A DNA stretch of 60,000 bases from Tubiluchus corallicola (lineage: Eukaryota; Priapulida; Priapulimorpha; Priapulimorphida; Tubiluchidae). Positions 24,579-36,988 of this stretch are shown in pieces. Where the stretch lies: positions 374,001 to 434,000 of the forward strand of contig JAQGDQ010000023.1 of assembly GCA_030141605.1 (NCBI GenBank), in the 5' to 3' direction. Position 1 is the first letter of the stretch. Each line of letters opens with the position of its first letter. The position numbers were made by a program, and so were the translations under genes. A model generated the notes under the pieces. The model ran no database searches and was not told where the DNA came from. It saw only the letters and a program-made list of their open reading frames with translations.

Positions 24579-27500
24579 CTGCACAAAAAGAAGTTCGGTT
24601 TTAAATTAGTTCTGTGCTGCTGTTTTACCTCGTACACATATATTTTCAGAAACCACTAGTCAGGTGGTAATATAAATAAAATTCAGAATAAAATGACACA
24701 CGTGTGCAATGCGTACATTGGTTGCGACTTGTTTTGTTTACAAACTGCATTTCTTTCCATTTCTGGGAACCTAACTAACCCAATACTTTGCTATTCAGAA
24801 ATTTTACCATCTCAGAAGTTTTGCTGTTTTATTTTTGACTGTTTAGTTTGATACAGTTTATTTTGCATATGCACTTTGGGTTATGATCAATTCAATTGTG
24901 AAATACCCTGAGCATTTATGCATTTAAATAACAGGCATAGGTTTAAAGAGTTCATCTTGTACATGCAAACTTTACGTCATTTGATCGGTTTGCAGTACCC
25001 TCAATGAAAATAATAGTTACATAAGTATAAATTATTATGCATAAGTAATTATAATATTTAGAAGCTAACTGGCATGCTTTCAATATTACTAATGAGGTCT
25101 ATTACCTAACTTAAGAATTGCTGTTAAAAAAGGTTGTAAAATGAAATTTCTCAAAAATCTCCCAATTCTTAGCTATGAAAATCAAAATTTGGTTAAGAAA
25201 ATCAAAAATTTTAGTTTTCAGAAAGTCGTCACAAATCTCTAAGATGCAGGAAGCACACTGATCCGACAGGATTCCAACATGAAGCACAATAGGGGCGGTC
25301 AAGATACTTCATGACTCAATAAATCTCAAATCTCAGTTTGCGCACATCTTCATTCCAATAGTAATAGCTGACACTGACACAGACAACTCCACTTTTAAAA
25401 ATGCAGCCATTCTAAGCTTTTCTTAAACAAAGCAAAGTGCCTGTTGCTAGTCCAGTAAATTCCTTTTGAGGCATTTTTGTACTAATGCGGAACTAATGTT
25501 TAGGAACTAAAACATAAACCTTTCTTAAGAATGCTACTTGGCTTGACTGGAGTGAGTTTTTCACTACAGTTTAGTACCCTGCGAGTTGAAATCCAGCACT
25601 CAATGGCTGAATCTACAATCTACTCAATGTGCATGAGCTGGAAACTCTCTCACTAAAGTTAATATTCTAAGATGAGACCTAAACCGGCAGAGAGGTATCT
25701 CTGTCGGCCCGCATTACAACACGTCCACCTTCAGTGAAGCAAATACCTATGGAAAGTAGGGGGACGAAACTATTTAGAACACTATTGAACCAGGTGGTCA
25801 TATGTCCATTCGCAGAACAATTTTAAGTGCCATAAGTATTTTTTAAAGCAAACAATATTATATTTTTAAAAAACAGATACCCTTGTCTGAGAAGAGAATG
25901 GCGAACTGGTGTGCGACTAGGCTTTGGCGTTTGTGGTGGAGCTGGCGATGACATTTTTGGTAGAGAAGGCGTCGCAGCCATTTCTGATGAACTACCCTCC
26001 AGTGATGATGTGCTGCCTATGTGCCGCAGGTTTGAATTACGTTTCTGCAAAACAATGGTATTAATCTTACAGGCAATATACTTTAATTTCATAATTATCA
26101 AGTTTCCAGTGGTGTCTTACTAAAAGGGACTGAAATGGTGCCTTGACGTTAAATTAATGAAACCTACAGCTCAGTTCATGTCAATTTGCACTTGTTCTGA
26201 TGAATATTGCTTAAATTTGCACATGATCTGGTCCGATCTGATCAGTCATTAGTCTTTAGGTATTACTGTTGCTAAATTTTGGCAGTTCATTTGACACTTT
26301 TTGCATTTCCTCTCATTATACTTAGAATGACATTGTAAATGTACAACTATCACTTTCAGCTGCAAGTTACAGCCTACCTTGCTCCTTTGCTCTCGGATCA
26401 TTAAAGTTCTGCTCTCATATGAAACTACTGCACTAAAGTGACTAAACTATTTTGGTGCCACAGTCAATTTTTATTACTCTAGAGTCTAGACTATCGTAAA
26501 GTTACATGGAAAATAAACATAAACTGAAAAGGTGATTTCTAAAAAGAAATCTATTTTAAATGGGACAAAACAACTTTTTTCATTTTGGTAAAAAGCTAAA
26601 ACTCTTGCAAATGTAAGAATACCTAAAACTGTTTAAATTATATCAAATGATCAGTCATGCGTGTCTGGAAATAATGCAGTAATGTATGCGTGCTGTATGC
26701 ATGACTTGTAGTGCAGAAACAGAATTCAGAAAAAAAATCAGTTTTTTACTTTATAAAACAAATATAAATATTTCAATCAATAACAATAACAAAATCAAAT
26801 CTAGAGATGCATTTGGGAGTATAGAACTGTTCAAAATCAAGCTTTTGGTTTTATTTCTATATCTTTGTTACCAGAAGTAACATTCTACTCTAATTTCATG
26901 TAGAATGCAGATTAGCGTATCCCGATATAAATGAAAAATTAAGGAACTTAGCATGCCCGAAATGAGGCATAGTTGTGACAATGTTAATTTGAAAACTGTG
27001 TTGCTCGCAGACAAATCACTACTGACAAAAACGACATTCTTAGTTCAGTATTTCTCTACAAGCAAATTATAGACAAACTGCCTGAAAACAAAGTGGCAAA
27101 TAAATTAAATGTTTATGCGAAGACAAATTTTCCTACCGGAGTCTGAGAGCTTGGACGAGCTTGCAACTTAGCTTGGTGCAGTTGCGTGGTTAAATATGCT
27201 ATCATGCTAGATTTTTGCTCCAGTTGTCTCTGCAGTACATTCATTTCTGATTTCACACCTTTTATTTCCTGCAATACAAAAACTGCACATTTCATTTCTC
27301 CCACTCCAGATGTACTGATACTAATCAAATGATTGGCAGATATATGCTATCTGGCCGGCTAGTGCACGGCTACAGTGATGGATTGAAGAACGGACAGACA
27401 GACAGATACGATGGATGGTTGTTTCAATTGCCCACAGCCAAACATTTTATTTATATAGAGCAGTTAGCAATTCATCTTCAAGGTTAAGTTGATTAGGAAA

Positions 27501-30500
27501 AACAGATAGATAGAAAAAACAGGAGCAGATACGATTTGATTTTGAACATAAGCAAGTTCACATTGTAACAAAGAAAGGATGGTGCTAATACGTTGTCGCA
27601 TAGTTGAGAAGAAAAATGTAAAAAAACAGTAGTAAGAGTAAAATTACTGAATTAAGTAACACGCTAGATGTCTACCCCATCGTGCTCCATTGCCGGTTGT
27701 CATTACGGAGCAGGTGCTGAGATGGAAGACGCACCTGCCCGTCAGCCCACTGAACCAGCGAGGCCATTCAATACTAGCTATTTATAGCTGCTATGCAACA
27801 CTGATATGCAATGGCTTCGTAATGGAGAGAACCATCACAACGTTGAGGGGGTCGAAAATAAATGTCATTTTGCCCCAGTAACAATATTATACTTTATATG
27901 CATCTACAATTTACAAAAATGTAAAAAACGAAAAGTAACAGTGCAAATAAATCACACAAACTTATATAAATACAAAAAATTACACTAATAATCTCAAGAG
28001 AGCCAGAAAAAGAGAAAGAGAAGAGAGAGAAAGAGTAAGAGAAAAAGAGAGGGGAGAGGGAATGTTGATAAGTTCTATACCTGTACAAACTGTTTTTCTT
28101 TTGCCTTCACTTGTTGTTCAAGGAGCCTCACACGACGGTCCCTCTTTTCAACTTCCTGTTGTAACTCTACCACTTTTTGCTGTTCATCTCTGAGTTGCTG
28201 TTCCAATGCATCCACTTGTCTTTTTTGAAAATCTGTAAGATAAAATCAAAACTTATAAGTGCAAATAAATGGCTTAAAGCAGAATCATAGTAATGCAATA
28301 ATTAAACAAGTTTTTTTATTATTTGTGGTCAAATAATCAATTACGGATGATTACCAATTTAGCATAGATGTAAATGTAATTAAAATCCAATACCAGAAAA
28401 GTAACCTACTTAATAGTAATTGTAAGCATTTACTAGTAGTCTTGATGTAATAAAAGTTTGCAGTTGATTACTACACATTGTTGATTCAAGTATTAGTTAA
28501 AGGTATGTTAAGTATAAACAACTTTCAAACAGTAGTTTGTGTCTATGCTAAAAAATCATCTAACTTTTATTAGTCCCTAGCATGTAATGTCCCAATGTAT
28601 TTTGCGTGCTAACTCCACTGTATGTACTTCTAATATCTTATGCAATTATCTTGCAAGTAGAACAGTGGGGTTACTTTTTCTTTAAAGTGATTAAGGGAGT
28701 TAGACTAAAATTTGCTTGAAAATAAGACAGTGCTCTTCTGAGATTTGCCATGGTCATAATCTTAAAGGAAAAAGTTAAAATGCCCATAAATCTCAAAAAA
28801 TTCTTTATTTTTTCTTCATCAGCTGCACAGAAAGATAAAATAATAAAAAATTACGGATGAAACTAAATATAAATTAAAGGTGTGCAATGTCAGTAAACCA
28901 CCTTTCCCTAACTATTTAAGGAAAGCAATAAAAAAATAATCAAGTTCATTTAATGTTACCGAATTTTTTGTTGCTGTCTCAAACAAAAGTATGACATAAT
29001 TTTTCAGCAATGCCAACACGTAGAACTGTTGCATTAGTGAGCACAGAATTTCTTATCAGAGATGTTTGGCAAATTACTTGCCACTTTAGTTTACTCTTAA
29101 CAGGTATCTCACCTTGACTTGTCAGTATTACAGCACACTAGGATCACTTTACAAAATATCAACAAGTTTGTTTAATTAAATATACTTTCACCAACTAAAC
29201 AGAGGCAATTGAGAAGCCAGTTGTCTAAAAGTTTCATTCATTTCAACTATAATATGTTCGCACTTACATATTTGCCTGATGCCCAAATCATAATCAATAA
29301 AACAGACTAGCTTTATGCAAGTAACACCAAAAAATAAATTTTAACTATTGAAAATGCAATGCTACCAGCGCATATTCACCAAAACCTTACCGTTAAGTGC
29401 CAAGTTATGACTTCTTGATAAAGATGTAACGTTGAAATATCGATCATAAATATATCTACTACTACTGCAAGTTTCTAAGTTCAAGAAGAGTTTTGTTTGT
29501 TTCAGTATTCAGTTTATTTGTTTGAGATTAATAAGTATCTCCTTAGTAACTCAGTAACTATTTCACCACAAGCATGGCTATTTTGTTGCTTCATCTACTT
29601 TACATATTAGTAATTGACTATATTTTAAGGCTATTTCACTCATGTGAATAACTGAAGACATTAAATAGTCATTGAAAATGGCACTTCAATACTAAATGGT
29701 TCTAAATTAAAAAGAAAATGAATAAGAAGCAAATAACTTGTCATTTGTACTTACTGTCATCTACATCAGCTGAAGTATTGTGCATAGCTAGCTTGAACGT
29801 TAGTTCTAGAAAAATTGAAGAGAGCATTATTGTAGTATAAAAGATTAAAATATCACCTAAATTCATGTAGCTGGATATAGAATTAGAATAAAGGATATAT
29901 CATCATCAGTTTCAGCACTGCAGTTTCCTGGAAAATACTGATTTATTAAACACTATATATTGATAATACTGTCTTCATCAGGTGTAAGTTGAAACAAAAT
30001 AAAATAAAATTTATACACAGGCTTCTAAGATGTAAGATACCAGGAGAAATTTAAAACTTTAGTAAATATTGGGTTAAGTTATAAAGCAAAGCATAACATA
30101 ACATAACATAATTTACTATCACCTACATAAAAGATCAAAAAGTATGTATAATGAAATTTTGAAAAATCATATAATAGGGATTTGTGCATCTTCGATGTAT
30201 AGAAATTTTCAAGTTACATTAAAAAGCAAACATTTTCTTAAAAACTGAGCTAATTCACAGAACAGTTAATTAATTCTTCTAGTTCAGGAGTGTCCAACAT
30301 ACGGCCCGCGGGCCAGAATCAGGCCCGCCATGCGTTTCTATCCGGCCCGCGAAGTTTCTCTTATTTTGTCAAAATTACAGACGAACATTTGGCAGCTTCA
30401 TTGCGCATTGCGACTCCTACTGTTGGAGCAGACATAGACTACTTGTGCAAACAAAAGCAGTGCCAGATTTCACATTAAACTGATCAAAAGCATAAACTTA

Positions 30501-31167
30501 CAAGACTGTCTCTTCTAGCTTAAATGTAACATAAAATGTATTTTGTGCTTCATTGTCTTTTTGTGGTTGTGAAATTGCTAATCTGGCCCGCGACTACTTT
30601 GAAGGTTGTACACTTGGCCCTCAGTTCAAAAAGGTTGGACACCCCTGTTCTAGTTGAACAGAATAATTAATAAAGAAGAAAATAAAATAAAATGACCTTG
30701 CCGTTGTGTAAAACCACGTAAGGGAAAGTAATAGTTGCTAGTCAAGTCAATAATAAATAAACTCTTTATTTCATATTGAAAGTAAGGGAAAGTAATAGTT
30801 GCTAGTCAAGTAAATAATAAATAAACTCTTTATTTCATATTGAAGATACAGTACCTCAGAAAATAGAATACAATTAAATTACAATACAATCAAGTTCATA
30901 TCTAAAATAATATCTACAATATCACACAATGCAATAAAAATATACAATGGAGAACTAAAAAACATTATGGTTGCACTACCACATGGAAGGTTGTGGTCAA
31001 CGTAATGTAATGGCTGTGACATGAGACTAGAAAAATGTTGACTAACCTGAACAACGTCGCTGAAGATGCTCAACTTCCAGATGAAGGCCTTTCAAAGTCT
31101 GTGCATGCTCTTGTTGCATAAACAAAATCGCCTTCTCTGCACTGATTAGTCGATTTTGCAGGTCCAT
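24170..31167 (-). CDS. CCDC92: CCDC92, coiled-coil domain-containing protein 92 (six exons)
   Basis: Exons in transcript order are 31167-31047, 29805-29755, 28232-28081, 27268-27137, 26044-25881 and 24578-24170. All phases fit, giving 1029 nt and 342 residues; the vertebrate protein is about 330. CCDC92 is a centriole/ciliary-associated coiled-coil protein of the CCDC92/CCDC74 family. The N-terminal coiled coil (about 1-150) carries LFMQQEHAQTLKGLHLEVEH and then RQLEQKSSMIAYLTTQLHQA, the diagnostic motif (vertebrate form LEQRASTIAYLTSQLHAAK). The middle is Ser/Pro-rich and disordered. The C-terminus has IQTLAVENVNGTKV, matching vertebrate VKTLAVDQVNGGKV. The ATG is the first codon of its exon, directly after a CAG acceptor, so an upstream exon is non-coding or adds N-terminal residues. 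It points away from the SLC13 gene. Confidence 0.93.
25881..26044 (-). CDS. CCDC92: CCDC92 coding exon 5
   Basis: 164 nt, phase 0 to 2, Ser/Pro-rich (SSPAPPQTPKPSRTPVRHS). Acceptor TTTTGCAG. Confidence 0.85.
27137..27268 (-). CDS. CCDC92: CCDC92 coding exon 4
   Basis: 44 codons, phase 0 to 0, with the diagnostic SSMIAYLTTQLHQAK motif. Donor GTAGGA. Confidence 0.94.
27995..28062 (+). repeat. Purine-rich (GAAA/GAGA) low-complexity tract
   Basis: About 65 bases almost all A and G. On the CCDC92 strand it is a pyrimidine tract starting about 20 nt after the exon 3 donor. Confidence 0.85.
28081..28232 (-). CDS. CCDC92: CCDC92 coding exon 3
   Basis: 152 nt, phase 1 to 0, heptad-rich coiled coil (QVDALEQQLRDEQQKVVELQ...). 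Donor GTATAG, followed at once by a CT-rich tract. Confidence 0.92.
28700..28860. repeat. Interspersed repeat related to the 16.4-17.2 kb foldback
   Basis: GTGCTCTTCTGAGATTTGCC, then ATGCCCATAAATCTCAAA, CATCAGCTG and AGATAAAAT occur in the same order as in the arms and left flank of the palindrome (GAGCTCTCCTGAGACTTGTC, TGCCCTTTATAATCTCAAAG, CATCAGCTG, AGATAAAAT). Confidence 0.55.
29755..29805 (-). CDS. CCDC92: CCDC92 coding exon 2
   Basis: 51-nt microexon, phase 1 to 1, encoding ELTFKLAMHNTSADVDD. It matches the vertebrate YELTVKSSEQ segment. Donor GTAAGT. Confidence 0.88.
30285..30647. mobile_element. 363-bp hAT-type MITE with perfect 8-bp target-site duplication
   Basis: The ends are CAGGAGTGTCCAACA and the complement of CAGGGGTGTCCAACC. 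The 8-base sequence TTCTAGTT flanks both sides (30277-30284 and 30648-30655) without a mismatch. The subterminal sequence is rich in GGCCCGCGGGCC. These are the marks of non-autonomous hAT elements. There is no transposase frame. Confidence 0.9.
30718..30845 (+). repeat. Tandem duplication of 64 bp
   Basis: GTAAGGGAAAGTAATAGTTG... occurs at about 30718 and again at 30782, with one substitution (GTCAATAA against GTAAATAA). Each copy holds AATAAATAAACTC. Confidence 0.9.
31047..31167 (-). CDS. CCDC92: CCDC92 coding exon 1 (first visible)
   Basis: 40 codons plus one base, acceptor CGACACAG, donor GTTAGT. It encodes the start of the coiled coil; alignment with the vertebrate NLENQLHSAQ region begins here. 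Confidence 0.92.
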
Positions 31168-33430
31168 CTGTGTCGAAAATTAAGGTAAATCAGGAAATTT
31201 ACAACCCAAAACTGGATGTCGACTAAGATTCCCAGGACAACTCACAAATAAAATTTTATTAAGGTTTCTGGTCAGAATGGTCCCGAAGTGTCATTTAAGT
31301 AATTTCGTGATACCATGTTAAAACAATGCTCTTCAAATTATAGCTTCATATTTCACAACACTGACAAACAAGTTATTTGTCGCCAAATACTTACCATGTA
31401 AATTTGGTTAACACCACTGTAGGCACTGTTTGAAAACTTTTTTACAATCTATAAATATTCTACATAGAGTCTGCCAGCATAAATGGCCTAATTTATATAA
31501 TAGTTAACTGAATGTAAATCTTATCGGTTGGATTTGCCAAAAATGTTGGAGTACATCACCACGTGTACAGTGCAGAGTGGCTATAATTTGTTCAAATTAA
31601 TTTAATGTTCTGTGCAACAGTATTGTAATTTTAAACTTGATGCTGAGTCAATATGGCCAAAATCAGAGTCTAATCTAAGTCAAGTTTGTAATCAAAAAGC
31701 TCATGATTTAAACAATTCTCAAATTCCTGTTTAATGATGATAAATGTAATTTGTTAACTCAATTTGTATTAAAAGTAAAATAAACAAAAATCTGAATCTG
31801 TTCTTGTTAATTTGGAGTTACTGTGGTTACTACCCTGGGCAAGCAGTTCAGTTTTGTCGACTGAGACAGCTACAACTTCTGGTCCATTTATCAAATTAAG
31901 TATGGAGAGCAGATTTATTGTGGTTGATGTCTAACTTAAATCTCTCAAGCCTAACAGTTGATCCATGACTGAACTTAAGGCACATTCAGCACATTCCAAG
32001 CTTGCAGTCTACAGACTTTTTACACTTATTCTTAGCTCCATGAGATAGAGAACATGTCAGATTCCAAAAAGTAATTTGTAAATGTCTGTGAACAATAGCA
32101 GCAACACAAGATGGAGTGAACCAAGACTGAGAGTTTAACAGAACCAAACATGGTGTGAATTTATCTGTGCCATTTTAAACAACTGAGATACCTCATCTGT
32201 AGCTTTTGGAAGTATCAAGTGAGCAGATATGATTCCAGGATACATCAGCAGGAATCGAATGAAAAGAATCTGAGTCAGTTTTATCACCAGCAAGAGACTG
32301 TTCAATGAAACGGCTGGGAACCTCCCAGAAATGGCATAACTCTAAGACGGTCAAATGAGAAGCAGATCCGAGTCATAGGAGTGCTTCTTCAATATGTTCA
32401 TCCAGATTAGAGCAAAGAATGATGCCAGTCGAATAATGTTCATCTGTAGCACAACCAAGAGTCTGAGTGGAGCCTTTGGCAATTTAAGGCAGGTCATGTG
32501 ATGAGGCAAAGTTGAAGGTTGCAGTATTAGAAAGTTCGAATGTGTAAGAATCCTAAATTGGTCACCACGATGACAATTAAATCTCCAAAAACCGTAATGG
32601 TTGACAGACATAGATAAAGGTCTTGTTAGTAATGGACTACAAGGGTGTGCATTCCCTATCAGAAACCGCATTCAAATCGAATTTTCGGGTTTCGAACTCA
32701 ACTGAGACCTAATTTCAAGATTTCGAATCCGAATCAAATTCAATTTTAAAAACTTTCTAATAAATTTTCCAATCATAAATAAAAAGCAGTCTTGCAAAGA
32801 TCATGTGTATTTTGCTCTGCAGTAAAAGTAACAATGATTTGTTTAAAAATTGTGCACAGAAATCGCACTAAATTATGCTGATTGCATGCTGTTCCAAACA
32901 CTTCAGTGATAAAGAACATATGTAGTTGCGGTGGTCAATTATTTAAATTCATAATTTTAGGTTCAAGTGGAATTCAAATTAAAAAAACTCATTCGTTTGG
33001 CTGAATAAAATATGGTGGGGCAGAATGTAGTAAAATTTCGTCCATTGTATGTGTATGTTATATTTGATGCATTGGTTCGACACTGTAAACTATTCAATTA
33101 TTAATGCTTATCTTTTCGAGTGTAATTACATCATATGTTGGTAAAATAAAAAAATGATTATTAGTATTACAATAAAAAGTATAATTTTTCATAAAGGCAT
33201 GTGCCAACAAAACTAACATGTCTTTGTAAGTTTGAATGACGAATAAAGCACTGAGCATTGGATGGGGAGTATATATTATAAAATCGCCTTTTTATACCGT
33301 TAGTTTTCTAGCATTACTTTTTTTATTTTAGTAAAACAGACAGTGTACTACTACTAGGCCTATCATTTCTTAATTATTAAAAACTTGTTACCACATACCC
33401 GTTCGTTTTAGTTAAATTTATTTCGGATGC
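31168..33430. other. Region upstream of CCDC92, nothing firm
   Basis: Probably the 5' intron of CCDC92. A TTCGAA/CGAATC-rich patch (32.66-32.75 kb) looks like a transposon end but has no partner. No exon was recognised. Confidence 0.35.
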
Positions 33431-33660
33431 ACATAACAGATAGCTACAGCAACGCGCAGCAATTCCTATTTTTTCCAAATCTCAAAAAAGTCATAATTCG
33501 CTTGGACGCTATTATTGTTGCTAGCGATACTCGCACTCCACTGCTGTCGTGAGAAAATTTTTCTGTCTCTGGCGCCCTCTAGGTTCGAGTGTCTGTATCA
33601 TTGTACTGAACTATTGTAATAATGGCTCGTAGGTGGCGCTACAAACAATAAACTATAAAA
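33430..33660 (-). promoter_or_regulatory. Candidate CCDC92 promoter (CpG cluster)
   Basis: About a dozen CpG in 230 bp, standing out from the AT-rich background, 2.3 kb upstream of the first visible CCDC92 exon. This is inference from composition and position only. Confidence 0.25.
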
Positions 33661-34990
33661 ATCTTATTAAAACCGAAATAGCATTATATTCATTTTAAAT
33701 CCTGATAAAACACTAAAAATTTAATTCACTACAAAAAACCATGTAGTTAAAATGTGTTTTTTATTTTAATCGACTACTTTTTCAGTGCACAGTTTTACTT
33801 TTCCCTATAATTACTTTTTGCTCTAGTTCTTACGAGAGGAGGATAAATTTTATACAACTTATACCAATAACTTTAAATGATGAGGTAGCTCAATAGTTTT
33901 TGATAGTGTAAAATTCCCACTGGATTATTTTTATATTGCTGCATTTAATGATTACTTCCGCTTTTGAGGATCGTGCACCTAAATGCCTGCAAGCCGTCTG
34001 TTGAAATTAGCACTCGCGATCTAGTAACGTCAGTGTTTACTCGGCTGGAACTGCTGCTTTAATTATTCGTCTTTCATATAACATTAGATCAAGACCGAGA
34101 GTTTTACTTATCTTGTAATGCTTCATACACGGCACTGTGCTTCTAGCATGTGTGGCTTTATGAAATAGGCCTACATTTTAGCTATGATTGCAAAAAACTG
34201 TTTGAAATTTTCAATATTCTTATACTTTCCTATATTTACAATGTATGTTCTTATGTATTCCTTTGTGGCATTTTGGAAAATAAAATAAACAGTAAAAAAT
34301 AAAAAATGCTAAGATTGCTAACTGAGCTTATGATCGGTGCGATATTTCTTAAAGAAATATATATCTTTGTCACTGTATAATAACCTTTATATTACATATT
34401 ATGTCTATAACTTAATTTGTAGGTTCTATTCCATTTACAAATGATCTTGCAGTAAAGTTCAAGTCGGTTTTGTCGTCTTATAGATAGATACGCTTTTGAA
34501 AACTGTATGTGTACAGATTTTTGATACATGTATGATTGGTATAAATTATAACTAAAGTTGGTAGGTTTTATTTCTTAGCTTGTCTTTGCAATACATCCGT
34601 AGTTGTGACTGCCACATTTCGTATCATTTATCATTCGTTAGCTATCGGCTTTGATTCTCCTTGCTACGGCGAGGAAGTAAAACTCCGGATTTTTTTTAGG
34701 GTCCTGTATATGCTACAAACGCCGCAGTAATTTAATCCGGCCCGTAAGACTGATATGTTCTTATCAGGGCATTGTCAGTAGAAAAGAATTGAATGAAAAA
34801 TTATTACCATGGTTTATTTAAACCACATGCAGCAGTTGAACCACGAAAAGAAGATGACATTATCTCTGGTCTGAGCACGTAAAATAAAATTAATGGAAAT
34901 CAAATGGCCGGCATATTTTAATGTGGAGGCTTGCCTTCTTGAACAAATGAGCTTGACGAGTTGCAACTTGCCAGACAAAAAAATCTGATA
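33661..34990. other. Intergenic stretch between divergent genes
   Basis: No feature recognised between the two CpG clusters. Confidence 0.35.
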
Positions 34991-35250
34991 TATCAGCAGC
35001 TACACGCATGCCTGCTTGCCTGACTGTTTTCGCTTCAAGCGCAGCATGGCAGAGTGCCAAAAAAGGCGTGTCAATTTTGACGAATCACAAGACTGGTGAC
35101 GCGGGTGTGTGCGTTGGCGCGACGCGGCAGCTTGCTGATGCTTACGATAAACAGATAGTGAACGTGAACGAAAGGTCTTTGTCAGTGTTTTTAGTAATTT
35201 CTTCGACAGTATTTTTTTAATTAATACAGCTTACCGCATAGTTGTTTCGG
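34990..35250 (+). promoter_or_regulatory. Candidate SLC13 promoter / first exon (CpG cluster)
   Basis: About 15 CpG between 35030 and 35210, for example GGCGCGACGCGGC. It lies 1.8 kb upstream of a spliced 5' UTR exon of the SLC13 gene. The 70-codon open frame here has no recognisable content. The donor is not identified. Confidence 0.3.
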
Positions 35251-36988
35251 TACCTTTGATTGTTGGAGTACTCTAGAACCTCAGTAGCTACTGTTAGCAT
35301 TTGTGTTTTTAGTTAACTTGTGAACGTTGCTGGTTTAATGCTGAATTTAATCCTTATAGTTATACATGTACATGGTGTTAATTTTTTGTCTCCCGAAATT
35401 GTAATTTGTTGAATCTAGTCAACAAGATAAAATTTTCGTTGTAAAGTAATTGATCTCTTTCAATTAAATATTTTCAAAGTAATTAACTTTGACGGCGTGT
35501 GAATTGAATTTAGTTTTGATTAACTAATGGTTTATTAAACAATGTAGTGCTAGTCACATGTAACTGAAGAGGTAGTCTTCTCAATAGTTTATTTGTGGCG
35601 TTTATTTATAAAATGAGAGTTCCTTCACTTATTATACTTGTAAACGTTAAACTTAGCAATAAGACTTCTGTACCTGATGCACGTATTATATGAATGCGTA
35701 ATAGTGTCAGTGAGATAGGTTTCTAGTTTCGTTACCACTTACCATACTTACCAGATTAATTATTCTAAATAAGTACAGAATTTTTTACGTTGCCAGTGTT
35801 TGGATTAGTAAAATGAAAGTAGCGAAACAAGAAAACGAATGCTGTCTATCTCAGATTTATGATACCTTTTATTTTAAATTGTTACCACCAAACTTTGGCG
35901 AAATACGGCAGCTGCTGGGCTTGCCAAGACAATGTGTTCAAGCTTGCACAAAACTAGTTAAGCCCATTGCAGTTTTAGTTTACTGTACCTAGAAGTTAGT
36001 TTAATTACCAATCAGTAGGTGAAAAGCATGTTTGGAACATGACATACTTTTACAAACTAGAGTTTAATTTAACGTGTGTAACCATGAAATTGTACTCGTT
36101 ATGTATTAAGGTGTACTATAGCCGCCAGGTTCATTCATTACTGTTTATTTATGGTGTTTCTTTATATTATAATAAATTATAGTAGCATATGTAAATGTAT
36201 TCATTTGTATTATTAGTGGAACAAGCCAGTTAGATTCATAAAATTTTTAAAAGTTACATTAATTTTGAGTAAGACGTGATTTCTTTGACTTGTAAACGAA
36301 TGTTACTAAAAGCCTTTCATACAAAAGCATATTATAGGCGTAATTTTGGCGTGCATACAGTAGTTTTGGCGCTAGTGCTGCAATGTTTATTTTGAAGGTG
36401 AAGCTCTTGGCATGGTGCCCTTGCACTGTGCTTTTATGGCTTCCTTGGACGAATTTAGTGCACTGACGTTTGGGGTTTCAGTCTTGTGACTATACCAGCG
36501 CCAACGCTTGAGCTATATTTACTAAGACAGTTAAAGAGACCCGTACAAAAAGCAATAGCTATATGCTGTCTGTGATGTATTTATACAATGTACGTGTAAT
36601 TGCGCTGTAGATTTGTGTAAACTTAGGTAATGTATTTGAAACTCCAGTTTGTATGTTTCTTACACCTTTTATATAAATGTTTTTGATAGAAAGATACTGC
36701 AAAACTTCATAAATTCATTTTGGTTCAACTCTTCCTTTATCTCAGTAAAAATACTATATACATGCAATAAAAGAAAACGTTCATGACTATGCAGACTATG
36801 CGGCGCAGGATAAAACTCGGTCCATTTGTTGTGTCTGAAGTTTTTGTTTTGTTAGCTTTATGGTTATGTTGTTTCCAATTGTGTTTCAGCGAAATTTGGA
36901 CATTTTAAATCAGCGGGACATTTAATATCTAAGCTTACATATAATTCATTATATATTAACATGTCTGTAATTATGTTTTTTGTTACAG
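35251..36988 (+). other. Probable 5' UTR intron of the SLC13 gene
   Basis: AT-rich, ends in TTTTTTGTTACAG at 36988. Nothing else seen. Confidence 0.4.

Larger units (their letters stand above)
24579..31046 (-). other. CCDC92: CCDC92 introns
   Basis: Introns at 24579-25880, 26045-27136, 27269-28080, 28233-29754 and 29806-31046. Contents recognised: a purine-rich tract at 28.0 kb, a foldback-related repeat at 28.68 kb, a hAT MITE at 30.29 kb and a tandem duplication at 30.72 kb. The rest is plain AT-rich sequence. Confidence 0.8.

Noticed and set aside
32351-32671. 106-codon minus-strand open frame
   Set aside because: No motif, no flanking splice sites of quality; probably chance.
32660-33000. 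TTCGAATCCGAATC-rich patch resembling ends of hAT-like repeats
   Set aside because: Only one end is visible, with no partner or duplication.
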